From positions 1 to 64,000 of the forward strand of contig DAHXOT010000030.1 in NCBI GenBank assembly GCA_027364735.1: a DNA stretch of 64,000 nt, read 5' to 3'. Below are positions 43,511-52,490 of this stretch, one piece after another (the stretch's first letter is position 1; every line of letters begins with the position of its first letter). The stretch is from Hydrotalea sp. (GTDB lineage: Bacteria > Bacteroidota > Bacteroidia > Chitinophagales > Chitinophagaceae). The position numbers were made by a program, and so were the translations under genes. Below the pieces are notes generated by a model. It had not been told where the DNA came from and ran no database searches. It saw only the letters and a list, made by a program, of their open reading frames with translations.

Positions 43511-45616
43511 TTAGGTATGAATTAGTTGTAAAAACTCATCTTCATTAATAATTTTAATAGTATTTATTTTTTTTGCTTTCTCTAATTTGCTTCCTGCATC
43601 TTCTCCAACAACCAATACAGAGAGCTTACTACTAACCGAAGAAGCAATTGTGCCACCTTGTTGTTCTACTATATTTTCTGCATCACTTCTTTTTAGTTTT
43701 GTAAGCGTTCCGGTAAATAAAAAGCTTTGTCCTTGTAAATTATTTCCGTCAATTATTTCCTTTTTTTTATTGATTAATTGTAATCCAAAACCTTCTAATT
43801 GCCTAAGCATTGTTATGTTTTCTTGATTTTGAAAAAACTGATAAATGCTTGTTGCTACCTTAATACCAACATCATCCAGTTGTTGTAAAGTTTCCATAGT
43901 TTGATATTGTAAATCGAAAATATTTTCAATAGAATTAGCAATAGTTTTAGCAGTTGTTTCGCCTACAAAGCGAATGCCTAATGCATAAATTAATCTGTTT
44001 AATGGCTGTTGTTTAGATGCTTCAATAGCAGCTTTTAAATTGTCAATAGATTTTTTGCCAAAGCCTTCCATTGTTGCAATGGTATTAAAGTTTAATTGAT
44101 AAATACCCGGAATATCTTTAAGTAATGCAGCATCGTACAGTCTTCTAATATTGGCTTCTCCTAAGCTTTTAATATCCATTGCATCTTTACTTACAAAATG
44201 TATCATTCTTTCAACAACTTGTGCTTCACATTCAATATTAATGCATCGCCAAATGGCTTCTTCTTCTTCTTTAAAAAGTTTACTTTTACAAATAGGGCAA
44301 TGAGTTGGAAATTGAATGGCTATTTCATTTCCTGTTCTAAGATCGGGTAATGAATGTACAATTTGTGGAATTACATCGCCGGCACGTTCTATTAAAACTG
44401 TATCGTTTAAGTATAAATCTTTTTCTTTAATATACTCTTCATTGTGAATGGAAATACTTGAAACCATCACACCGCCAATAGCTACCGGATCTAATTTAGC
44501 TACAGGTGTAATGGCTCCGGTTCGGCCTACCTGAAATTCAATTGATCGTAGAATAGATGTTGCTTGACGAGCTTTAAATTTAAAAGCAATAGCCCATCGC
44601 GGATGATGGGTTGTCATGCCCATTTTTTCTTGTAAAGCAATATTATTTACTTTAATTACCATACCATCAATTTCGTAAGGCAATTCATCTCTTACAGCTT
44701 CAAAATTGTGCACATGCTGAATTACATTATCAATGCCAACTACTACTTTTTTTTCTTTTTGAGGAGAGCGAAAGCCGCATTGCCAAAGCATTTCAAGTGT
44801 TCCGGTATGTGTGGTTAATAATGCTTCATTTTTTGTAGAAGTTTCATCTAATTTGGTAAAATAACTTACATGATATAAAAAAGCTTCAAGATTTCTTTTG
44901 GCAACATCTTTCGGATCTTTCATTCTTAAACTTCCCGATGCAGCATTGCGTGGATTGGCTAAAACCACTGCATTATTTTTTAATTGCCATTCGTTATACG
45001 TTTTAAATGCAGTTTTACTCATTAGCACCTCTCCTCTAATTTCAATTTGATAGATGCCATATTCTGAAAATGGTGCAGATAAAGGAATAGATCTAATTTG
45101 TTTAATATTATTGGTAATATCTTCACCTTGTACACCATCGCCACGGGTTACAGCCCTAATAAGCATATTATTTTCGTATACCAATGAAATGCTTGCACCA
45201 TCGAATTTTGGTTCAATACAATATTCTACTATGGGTAAGCCCGTAAGCTCTCTTGCTTTTCTATCCCAATCAATTAAATCGGCGGCATTATAACTATTTT
45301 CTAAACTTAGCATAGGAACTAAGTGTTGTACAGTTTCGAAACTTTCGTTTAAACTATTACCTACTCTTTGTGTAGGAGAATCTTTGGTTATTAATTCCGG
45401 ATGTTGTGCTTCAGTTCTCTGTAAAAGTTGAAATAGTTGATCATATTCGTAATCGCTGATCAATGGATTATTTAAAACATAATACCTATACTCGTGAAAT
45501 TGTAATACTTCTTTTAATAGAGATAATTGCGTACTGTCTATTTCAATAATAGATTTATCAGAAAGCAGCTTATTGGTTTGTTGTTGTAAATAAATTGCTT
45601 GTTCGTTATTATACAT
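43511..45616 (-). CDS. ligA: NAD-dependent DNA ligase
   Basis: A 701-residue replicative DNA ligase. In order: the NAD-binding Ia domain (Tyr-rich FHEYRYYVLNNPLISDYEYD), the adenylation domain with catalytic Lys137 in CIEPKFDGASISLV, and an OB domain (GRTGAITPVAKLDPV). A zinc finger follows (CPICKSKLF, then CINIECEAQ), helix-hairpin-helix repeats (GFGKKSIDNLKAAIEASKQ, GIRFVGETTAKTI), and a C-terminal BRCT domain (about residues 625-700). Everything needed is present and the length is normal. It seals nicks in replication and repair. Confidence 0.97.
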   Translation of the reverse strand: MYNNEQAIYLQQQTNKLLSDKSIIEIDSTQLSLLKEVLQFHEYRYYVLNNPLISDYEYDQLFQLLQRTEAQHPELITKDSPTQRVGNSLNESFETVQHLVPMLSLENSYNAADLIDWDRKARELTGLPIVEYCIEPKFDGASISLVYENNMLIRAVTRGDGVQGEDITNNIKQIRSIPLSAPFSEYGIYQIEIRGEVLMSKTAFKTYNEWQLKNNAVVLANPRNAASGSLRMKDPKDVAKRNLEAFLYHVSYFTKLDETSTKNEALLTTHTGTLEMLWQCGFRSPQKEKKVVVGIDNVIQHVHNFEAVRDELPYEIDGMVIKVNNIALQEKMGMTTHHPRWAIAFKFKARQATSILRSIEFQVGRTGAITPVAKLDPVAIGGVMVSSISIHNEEYIKEKDLYLNDTVLIERAGDVIPQIVHSLPDLRTGNEIAIQFPTHCPICKSKLFKEEEEAIWRCINIECEAQVVERMIHFVSKDAMDIKSLGEANIRRLYDAALLKDIPGIYQLNFNTIATMEGFGKKSIDNLKAAIEASKQQPLNRLIYALGIRFVGETTAKTIANSIENIFDLQYQTMETLQQLDDVGIKVATSIYQFFQNQENITMLRQLEGFGLQLINKKKEIIDGNNLQGQSFLFTGTLTKLKRSDAENIVEQQGGTIASSVSSKLSVLVVGEDAGSKLEKAKKINTIKIINEDEFLQLIHT

Positions 45617-45730
45617 AGCGGTATTTAAATTATAAATATAGTTAAGTTAAATGGTTGATTTAATGACATAAAAACTTAAAACTTTGTACCTTTAGCCAAT
45701 TGCAATATATTTTTTTTAAACCTAATTGCC

Positions 45731-46483
45731 ATGTTGAAAAGGGAGCCTGCTTCTATTATAGCTTTTGCACAAAAGAATGGAGGATTGATAAAAGATGTTG
45801 ATAAATTAGTGGATTCGTATCCCAGAGTGCCCATTACCGTTGATTGTGTAATTTTTGGATTTGATGAAAATGAGTTGAAGGTTTTATTGATACGAAGTGA
45901 TATTGAAATGTATAAAGGTAAATGGTCTTTGTTAGGAGATTTTGCAGCCGATAATGAAGAGTTAGATGATTCGGCATACCGAATTTTAAAACAAAGAACA
46001 GGGATGAGTAATGTGTATCTCGATCAAGTAAGAGCATTCAGTAATCCCAAACGCCATCCCGGTGGACGAGTAATTACTATTGCCTATTGTTCTTTATTAA
46101 ACATACAACATCACGAACTAAAAATTCATGATAACGAATTGCATTGGCATAGTTATCATTCTATTAAAGAAATGGCTTTCGATCATAAACAAATTTTAGA
46201 AACTTGTTACCATTGGTTACAAAAAAGAATTCAGGAACATCCGTTAGGTTTTAATTTATTGCCCAATAAATTTTCTTTACGCGAATTACAAAACCTATAC
46301 GAAGCTATTTTAGGTGTAACACTCGATAGACGAAATTTTAGAAAAAAATTTGCTTCAATGAAATTATTGATTGATACAGGAGAAGTGGAAGAAGATGTTC
46401 CGCATCGTCCGGGGAAGTTGTATATTTTTAATTTCGAGAAATACGAAAAAAATAAACGCAAGTGGACGGGGATTGATTTTTAA
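45731..46483 (+). CDS. Nudix-fold transcriptional regulator (NrtR/AraR-like), catalytic box degenerate
   Basis: A 250-residue protein with an N-terminal Nudix fold (about residues 30-170) and a C-terminal winged helix (about 175-245; includes FSLREL, then DRRNFRKKFASMKLLIDTG). The Nudix box is broken. The family form is GxxxxxExxxxxxxREUxEExGU, but here the stretch around residues 70-91 reads ADNEELDDSAYRILKQRTGM and lacks the Glu residues that bind metal. The protein therefore probably senses a nucleotide-sugar or sugar ligand and regulates transcription, as known for NrtR and Bacteroides AraR. It lies next to the LacI gene and the SusCD locus, so a role in carbohydrate control is likely. 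Confidence 0.84.
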   Translation: MLKREPASIIAFAQKNGGLIKDVDKLVDSYPRVPITVDCVIFGFDENELKVLLIRSDIEMYKGKWSLLGDFAADNEELDDSAYRILKQRTGMSNVYLDQVRAFSNPKRHPGGRVITIAYCSLLNIQHHELKIHDNELHWHSYHSIKEMAFDHKQILETCYHWLQKRIQEHPLGFNLLPNKFSLRELQNLYEAILGVTLDRRNFRKKFASMKLLIDTGEVEEDVPHRPGKLYIFNFEKYEKNKRKWTGIDF

Positions 46484-46512
46484 ATTTCTTTTCTTGCAAT
46501 ACTTAATTAGGT

Positions 46513-47499
46513 TTAAATAGATTGTCCTTCAATTAATATACAATCTAATGTTAGTTCTTGCATAAAAGTACTTCCTGCCAAATACGACATCATTCTCGAA
46601 AAAGCCAATTGTCCTAATTTATAGCCACTGGTTTCTACATACGTAATTTCAGGGTAATATAATTTAGGAAAAAATCCATTGCTCATACTAATTATTGCTA
46701 CATCTTTTGGTATGTTTAAATGTAGTTCTTGTATAGCCTTCATTGTACCGGCAAGAATTTCGTCGCTCATACAAAAAACGGTATCGGGCTTATATTTTAA
46801 ACTCAATTGTTGTTTACTAATTGCATGTGCTTCTTCATTGCTATGCGCATGTTCTACATGTAAAATATTTTTTTTCAATTTTAAAGCATCTTCAAAAGCA
46901 TGTAGCCTTTTTTTTGTGATAGACATATTTTTATTTCCAAAAATTCCCAATACTTTTTTCTTATTTTTTGATAGAATAGTATTAGCAGCAATTATTGCGG
47001 CTTGAGTATCGGCCAAACACACTTTATTACAAGCTTCAAATTCAGGAACTTTATCAAAAAAAATAACCGGTATATTAAACTCGCTAAGCCGTAAAAATGG
47101 TTGAATGTTTTGAGTAGAAGGAGTAATGCAAACAAATATTCCGTTTACCCGGTTTTGCCTGCAAAGTTTTAAGTTATTCAATTCAATTTCGGTATTATCG
47201 CTCGATTGAAGAATAATTAACGAATATCCCATTTTTCTGCTTTCTTCTTCTACCGAAGCAATAAATGAATCGTAAAAAAAATTAGAAATAGAAGGAACAA
47301 TTACGCCAAATACTTTGCTGTTTTTAGTTCTTAAATGAATGGCATTGGCATTAGGTTCGTAATCTAATGTAGTAGCTAATTCAATAACTATTTGTTTGGT
47401 TTTTTCAGAAATATCTGGATGGTTTTTTAAAGCTCGCGATACAGTAGAAATGCTTAAGCCTAATACTTCAGAAATTTTTTTTAAGGTAGTTGAGGTCAT
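46513..47499 (-). CDS. LacI-family transcriptional regulator
   Basis: A 328-residue repressor. The N-terminal helix-turn-helix is LKKISEVLGLSISTVSRALK with the hinge-helix region following. The periplasmic-binding-protein-like sensor domain (about residues 60-325) has VFGVIVPSISNFFYDSFI and FCMSDEILAGTMKAIQEL. It faces away from susC, with a 280-bp gap holding a GCAAACGTTTGC palindrome that fits LacI operators. It probably represses susC and itself until an oligosaccharide-derived ligand binds. The exact sugar is not known; the GH65 enzyme downstream suggests an alpha-glucoside. Confidence 0.93.
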   Translation of the reverse strand: MTSTTLKKISEVLGLSISTVSRALKNHPDISEKTKQIVIELATTLDYEPNANAIHLRTKNSKVFGVIVPSISNFFYDSFIASVEEESRKMGYSLIILQSSDNTEIELNNLKLCRQNRVNGIFVCITPSTQNIQPFLRLSEFNIPVIFFDKVPEFEACNKVCLADTQAAIIAANTILSKNKKKVLGIFGNKNMSITKKRLHAFEDALKLKKNILHVEHAHSNEEAHAISKQQLSLKYKPDTVFCMSDEILAGTMKAIQELHLNIPKDVAIISMSNGFFPKLYYPEITYVETSGYKLGQLAFSRMMSYLAGSTFMQELTLDCILIEGQSI

Positions 47500-47539
47500 T
47501 TTCTATAAATTTTAACAAATCTCTACATATTTATCCACT

Positions 47540-47575
47540 GCAAACATAATCGCAAACATAATCGCAAACGTTTGC
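47540..47575. promoter_or_regulatory. LacI operator array: two half-site repeats and a palindrome
   Basis: Two tandem 12-bp repeats GCAAACATAATC (47540-47551 and 47552-47563) run directly into the palindrome GCAAACGTTTGC (47564-47575). The palindrome is a typical LacI-family operator, and the repeats add two more half-sites in the same phase of 12 bp. The array lies in the gap between the lacI-like gene and susC. Confidence 0.7.
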
Positions 47576-47785
47576 AAAAAAAATATTTCTATAAAGTGAT
47601 TAATTCTTTATAAAAAATCTACTTTTATTTCTTACAAAAACATTTAAGCTCTGTAAATACTTCATTTTAATATTTAATATTGATTCTAATACAATATTAT
47701 AATAATAAATGAGTTAGCAGAAAATAAAAGTTTGTTGTATTCATTTTTTTAATAGTTTTATCATCTTAACACTAAACGATTGTTT

Positions 47786-50700
47786 ATGAACTTAACAACG
47801 ACGCTTGCTAAAGGCACGTTATTTCTGTGCTTAGCATTCTTCTCCCTTGCGGCATTTGCCCAAACAAAAGTTATAACAGGTAAAGTTACAGATGCAAAAG
47901 ATGGTTCTAATCTTGCTAATGCATCTATTATTTCATCTGGAGGCGGAGCGAAAGCCGGTGCTCAAACCAATGCAGATGGTACTTTTAAAATTACCGTTCC
48001 TGCTGGTGCCACTAAATTAGTTTTTAGCTTAATTGGCTATGGAAAACAAGAAGTAAGTATTGTAGGAAAATCCTCTGTATCTATTACTTTACAATCTGTA
48101 AGCGAACAACTCAATGATGTAGTAGTTCTTGGTTATGGTTCTAAAAAGGTAAAAGATGCTACTGGTTCTGTTGTTTCATTAGGCGAAAAAACCTTTAATA
48201 AAGGGGTAATTGCTACACCAGAGCAATTATTTCAAGGCAAAACCGCTGGTGTTACTGTTTCACCAAGTAGTGGTGAACCTGGTGCTGCAATAAATATTAA
48301 TATTCGTGGTACAAGTTCAATTAGAAGTAACAATAATCCATTGTTTGTAATTGATGGAGTTCCTATTGATGGTGGTGGTACTTCTGCTTCAGCAAGTGGT
48401 GTAGAAGGTTCTTCTACTTCCAAAAACCCTTTAATATTTTTAAATCCAGATGATATTGAAAATATCAGTATCTTAAAAGATGCCTCTTCTGCAGCCATTT
48501 ATGGTGCGAGAGGTGCTAATGGTGTTGTATTAATTACTACCAAAAGTGGGAGAGGCCGTGGTTCTTTTAGTTTTAGCGCTGCTACCAGTGTTTCTAAAGC
48601 AGCTAAAAGATATGATTTGATGAATGGTTCAGCTTTTCTTCAAGCTGTAAAAAAAGCAAATGTTGATGCAGGTACCGATCCTGCTGCTGCTGCTGCTGCT
48701 GTTAAAACTATTGATTATGGTGCTAATACTGATTGGCAGGATCAAATCTTCCAAACCGGAATTACTCAAAATTATAATTTAGGTTGGGGTTTCTCAAGAA
48801 AAGGAACTTCACTTCGTTTAAGTGGTTCTTATGATGATATAAAAGGAATTGTGAAAACGAGTTCCTTGAAAAGAATTACTACCCGTGCTAATTTTTCACA
48901 AAAGTTTGCAGGCGATAAATTGAAATTTGATGCAACACTTACTTATGCTAATGTACAAAATCAATATCCTCCTGTTACCAATAATGCCGGATTCCAAGGT
49001 AGTTTAATTGGTGCAGCTATTATTTACAATCCTACCTACCCTGTATTTAATCCTGATGGTTCTTATTTTGATGATGGATCTACTGCAAGAAATCCTGCAG
49101 CAATGTTGAATTATTTTACCGATAAAGATAATATCAACCGTTTCTTAACTAATTTAAGTTTAAGTTGGAAAATAACTAATGCCCTTACTTATAAAGTAAC
49201 TTTTGGTTATGATAATTCTGTAAGCAACAGAACAAGTTATGCTGATCCACGTTTAAGTGCTAATGGATTCTCTGGTAATAATTCTTTAGGAGCAACTAAT
49301 TTAAATAACCCGATTCATGGAAATGGTAGAGGATTTAAGCAGTTGTATAAAATGAATACAACCGTAATTGAGCATACATTGAATTATGCCAAAACATTTG
49401 CAAATGGTAGCCAAATAGATGCGATAGGTGGGTTTTCTTACCAAAAGACCATTAATTATGCAGATTATAATGTATATTGGGGTCTAGCTAATCCTGTTAC
49501 AAAACCAACTGATGTTTTTGTAAAAAGTTTAGGCAACTTTACCAATAGTTCATGGTTACCCGGCGATAGTAGCAAATACGAAATTCAATCTTATTTTGCT
49601 CGTGTAAACTATACTATTAAAGATAAATACTTCTTTACCGGTACTGTAAGAATTGATGGTTCTTCTAAATTTGCAAGTGGCAATAAATATGGTACTTTCC
49701 CTGCCTTTGCTGCAAAATGGAGATTAATTAATGAAGATTTTGCCAGTGGGTTAAAAAAATACTTCAACGATTTGAGTTTGAGAGTTAACTATGGTATTAC
49801 AGGTAACCAAGAGTTTCCTGCTTATTCTTCATTAGCCATTCAACAAACTATTCTTGGGGCGTCTACTATTTTAACCAACTCTAATCCTAACTTAAAATGG
49901 GAACAAACAGCCACAACGGGTTTTGGTATAGATTTCTCTTTATTTAACTATAGATTAAAAGGTAATGTTGATTATTTCAATAGATCTACCAAAGATCTTA
50001 TTTTCTTAGCTTCTTATCCTCAGCCTGCTGCTTCAGCAAATAGATGGGTAAATTTACCGGGTAATGTAATTAATAAAGGTGTAGAAGTTAACTTAGATTA
50101 TGAAGTAATTAGAAAAAATAGAGGTTCATTTAGTTGGGATATTAATTACAATATGACTTTCCTAAAAAATACAGTTGAAAATTTTGGACAAAATGTGGTT
50201 ATTACCGGAGCTGTTAACGGACAAGGTTTAAGTGGTGCCTATGCACAAACTATTGTAAATGGACGTTCATTATTTACATGGAATATGCCAGTATTCTTAG
50301 GATTTGATGGTAATGGCGATGCACGTTATGCTAATGGTTCTGCCAACCAACTATTAGGTAGCGCTTTACCTACATTTACTGCTGGTTTAACTAACAGTTT
50401 CTCATGGAAAAGATGGAGTGCAACTATATTCTTTAACTCATCAAGAGGTTTTTATGTGTATAATAACACAGCAAATGCTCTTTTCCTAAGAGGTAGTATT
50501 AAAACAGCACATAATGCAACTTATGCTGCTGCAAATGCACCTGAAGATCCTATTAACCCTGGTAGTGTTTCTACAAGATTTTTGGAAAAAGGAGATTTTA
50601 TCAGATTAACAAATGCAAGTATCAGTTATTCATTTGAAATAAAGAGTAAGGCAATTAAATCTTTGTCTGCTACTATATCAGGTCAAAACTTATTACTCAT

Positions 50701-50833
50701 TACTAAATATACAGGCTTAGATCCTGAAGTAAATATTGATCATTCTTTAAATGGAGTTCCTTCTCGTGGATTTGATTATGCTGGTTATCCATATGCAAGA
50801 ACTGTAACAATAGGTGTTAATGTTGGATTTTAA
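47786..50833 (+). CDS. SusC/RagA-type TonB-dependent outer-membrane transporter
   Basis: An approximately 1015-residue outer-membrane receptor. It has a signal peptide (MNLTTTLAKGTLFLCLAFFS, ending AAFAQ) and an N-terminal carboxypeptidase-regulatory-like domain (about residues 22-105; VITGKVTDAKDGSNLANASI). A plug domain (about 110-240) has LNDVVVLGYGSKKVKDATGS and ASSAAIYGARGANGVVLITT, and a large barrel completes it. It imports oligosaccharides using TonB energy, with SusD as the lid. I use the ATG at 47786 rather than the TTG 6 nt upstream. It is controlled by the LacI array in the gap upstream and is followed 14 bp later by susD. Confidence 0.96.
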   Translation: MNLTTTLAKGTLFLCLAFFSLAAFAQTKVITGKVTDAKDGSNLANASIISSGGGAKAGAQTNADGTFKITVPAGATKLVFSLIGYGKQEVSIVGKSSVSITLQSVSEQLNDVVVLGYGSKKVKDATGSVVSLGEKTFNKGVIATPEQLFQGKTAGVTVSPSSGEPGAAININIRGTSSIRSNNNPLFVIDGVPIDGGGTSASASGVEGSSTSKNPLIFLNPDDIENISILKDASSAAIYGARGANGVVLITTKSGRGRGSFSFSAATSVSKAAKRYDLMNGSAFLQAVKKANVDAGTDPAAAAAAVKTIDYGANTDWQDQIFQTGITQNYNLGWGFSRKGTSLRLSGSYDDIKGIVKTSSLKRITTRANFSQKFAGDKLKFDATLTYANVQNQYPPVTNNAGFQGSLIGAAIIYNPTYPVFNPDGSYFDDGSTARNPAAMLNYFTDKDNINRFLTNLSLSWKITNALTYKVTFGYDNSVSNRTSYADPRLSANGFSGNNSLGATNLNNPIHGNGRGFKQLYKMNTTVIEHTLNYAKTFANGSQIDAIGGFSYQKTINYADYNVYWGLANPVTKPTDVFVKSLGNFTNSSWLPGDSSKYEIQSYFARVNYTIKDKYFFTGTVRIDGSSKFASGNKYGTFPAFAAKWRLINEDFASGLKKYFNDLSLRVNYGITGNQEFPAYSSLAIQQTILGASTILTNSNPNLKWEQTATTGFGIDFSLFNYRLKGNVDYFNRSTKDLIFLASYPQPAASANRWVNLPGNVINKGVEVNLDYEVIRKNRGSFSWDINYNMTFLKNTVENFGQNVVITGAVNGQGLSGAYAQTIVNGRSLFTWNMPVFLGFDGNGDARYANGSANQLLGSALPTFTAGLTNSFSWKRWSATIFFNSSRGFYVYNNTANALFLRGSIKTAHNATYAAANAPEDPINPGSVSTRFLEKGDFIRLTNASISYSFEIKSKAIKSLSATISGQNLLLITKYTGLDPEVNIDHSLNGVPSRGFDYAGYPYARTVTIGVNVGF

Positions 50834-50847
50834 TTATTAAACCAAAA

Positions 50848-52425
50848 ATGAATTTAGTTATGAAAACTTTCAATAATAAATATTTATTTGTTCCTCTATT
50901 TGCATTGATGACAAGTATAGGAATAACGTCTTGCTCAAAGCTCGACGAGACATTGTACGGTACCAAAAGTCTGGCACAAACCTCTACCGGTAAGCCAACA
51001 CCGGGTAATTTAGCCGGAGCATATAATGGCTTAAATCAATTAGCAAGTCAGTATGGCTGGTTTGCTATGTGTGAACACCCAACAGATGAATTATTAGGGC
51101 CTACTCGTGGTACAGACTGGGATGATTTTGGTACATGGCGTAAACTCCATTTACATACATGGGATGGAGTGCATAATCAAGTAGTTGATGTATGGAATGG
51201 TTTAAATGGAGCATTATTTCAAGCTACTTTATTGGCTGAAACAGCTTCAGGCCAAACTAAAGCTGAAGCTCAATTTTTAAGAGCCTATTTCGCTTATATG
51301 GTTTGCGATTTGTATGGCCAAGTTCCTTACAGATCTTCTAATGATGGTCCGGATGTAATTCCGAAAATATTTAGCAGAGCAGATGCAGTTACTTTTATTT
51401 TAACTGATTTAGATGCAGCTATTGCTGCCTTACCAAGATATACTACTGCTACACGAGGCCAAGCTTCAAAAGAAGCAGCAGAATTTTTAGAAGCAAAAGT
51501 TTATTTAAATAAGGCTGTATTTACACAAGATCCTACAAAACCAGCAGGTCCTTTTACTTTTAATACTGCTGATATGAATAAAGTAATTGCATTGTGTAAT
51601 GATATTGCAACTAATTCTTCTTTAAGTATATCACCTAATTATTGGGATAACTTTAAATGGGATAATGGTTCAAAATCAAGCGAATTAATTTTCACACGTC
51701 CTAATTCTGGAGGTATTAATCTTGTATGGGCTACCGCTATGGGATTCCATTACAATCAAGCACCAAGCGGTTGGAATGGATTTACTACATTAGCAGATTT
51801 TTATAATAGTTTTGAAAATACAGACTTAAGAAGGGGTGGTCCATTAGCTGGCTATACCAATCAAATGGGAAGTGGAACAGGATTTTTGATAGGTCAAATT
51901 CAAGGTCCTCAAGGTGGTGTAATAGGAAATCCAATTGTTAATTTGAAAGATAGAAGTGGTAACCCGTTAATATTTACACCAGATGTAAGTTTATTTTTCT
52001 CAACAGAAACCAAAGGTATTCGTACAGTTAAATATCCTTTAGATCCATCTACTGTTAATGGAGGTGGCTGGAGCAGTACTAATGATTTTGTATTATTCCG
52101 TTTTGCAGATGTACGTTTAATGAAAGCAGAAGCCATTTTAAGAGGCGGAACAGATGCAGAAACACCATTAAGTATTGTAAACAGCATTCGTACAATTCGT
52201 AGTGCTTCAACTCTAAGTGCTGTTGATTTACCAACATTATTAGCAGAACGTGGTAGAGAATTATACTTAGAAGGTTGGAGAAGAAACGATTTAATCCGTT
52301 TTGGAGTGTTTAACAACCCTGTAGGAGAAAGACCAACAAAATCTGATCCTTCAAAAGTGGTATTCCCAATTCCTGTAATTGCAGTTTCAACAAATCCAAA
52401 TTTGAAACAGAATTACGGTTATTAA
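50848..52425 (+). CDS. SusD/RagB-type surface lipoprotein
   Basis: A 525-residue glycan-capture lipoprotein. The lipoprotein signal ends TSIGITS with Cys29 and KLDETLYG after it. The helical SusD fold is recognisable from AEAQFLRAYFAYMVCDLYGQ, the Asn/Trp-rich middle, and the closing LLAERGRELYLEGWRRNDLI. It forms the lid over the SusC barrel at the cell surface. The start could also be the ATG at 50860, which gives a shorter signal of the usual MK type. It shares an operon with susC. A strong hairpin with a T-run follows its stop and precedes the first VCBS gene. Confidence 0.94.
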   Translation: MNLVMKTFNNKYLFVPLFALMTSIGITSCSKLDETLYGTKSLAQTSTGKPTPGNLAGAYNGLNQLASQYGWFAMCEHPTDELLGPTRGTDWDDFGTWRKLHLHTWDGVHNQVVDVWNGLNGALFQATLLAETASGQTKAEAQFLRAYFAYMVCDLYGQVPYRSSNDGPDVIPKIFSRADAVTFILTDLDAAIAALPRYTTATRGQASKEAAEFLEAKVYLNKAVFTQDPTKPAGPFTFNTADMNKVIALCNDIATNSSLSISPNYWDNFKWDNGSKSSELIFTRPNSGGINLVWATAMGFHYNQAPSGWNGFTTLADFYNSFENTDLRRGGPLAGYTNQMGSGTGFLIGQIQGPQGGVIGNPIVNLKDRSGNPLIFTPDVSLFFSTETKGIRTVKYPLDPSTVNGGGWSSTNDFVLFRFADVRLMKAEAILRGGTDAETPLSIVNSIRTIRSASTLSAVDLPTLLAERGRELYLEGWRRNDLIRFGVFNNPVGERPTKSDPSKVVFPIPVIAVSTNPNLKQNYGY

Positions 52426-52449
52426 TTTTATTTTATTAAAATATTTTTT

Positions 52450-52486
52450 ACAAATGACCATTATTTAAATGGTCATTTGTATTTTT
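52450..52486 (+). terminator. hairpin between susD and the first VCBS lipoprotein gene
   Basis: 13-bp arms (52450-52462 and 52468-52480), a 5-nt loop and an ATTTTT tail. It ends only 5-10 nt before the next ATG at 52491. It may cut transcription so that SusCD exceed the downstream proteins, or protect the susCD message from decay. Confidence 0.65.
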
Positions 52487-52490
52487 AGCT

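Noticed and set aside
51909-52316. 135-codon minus-strand frame inside susD
   Set aside because: Shadow of the SusD coding sequence with no domain and no promoter.
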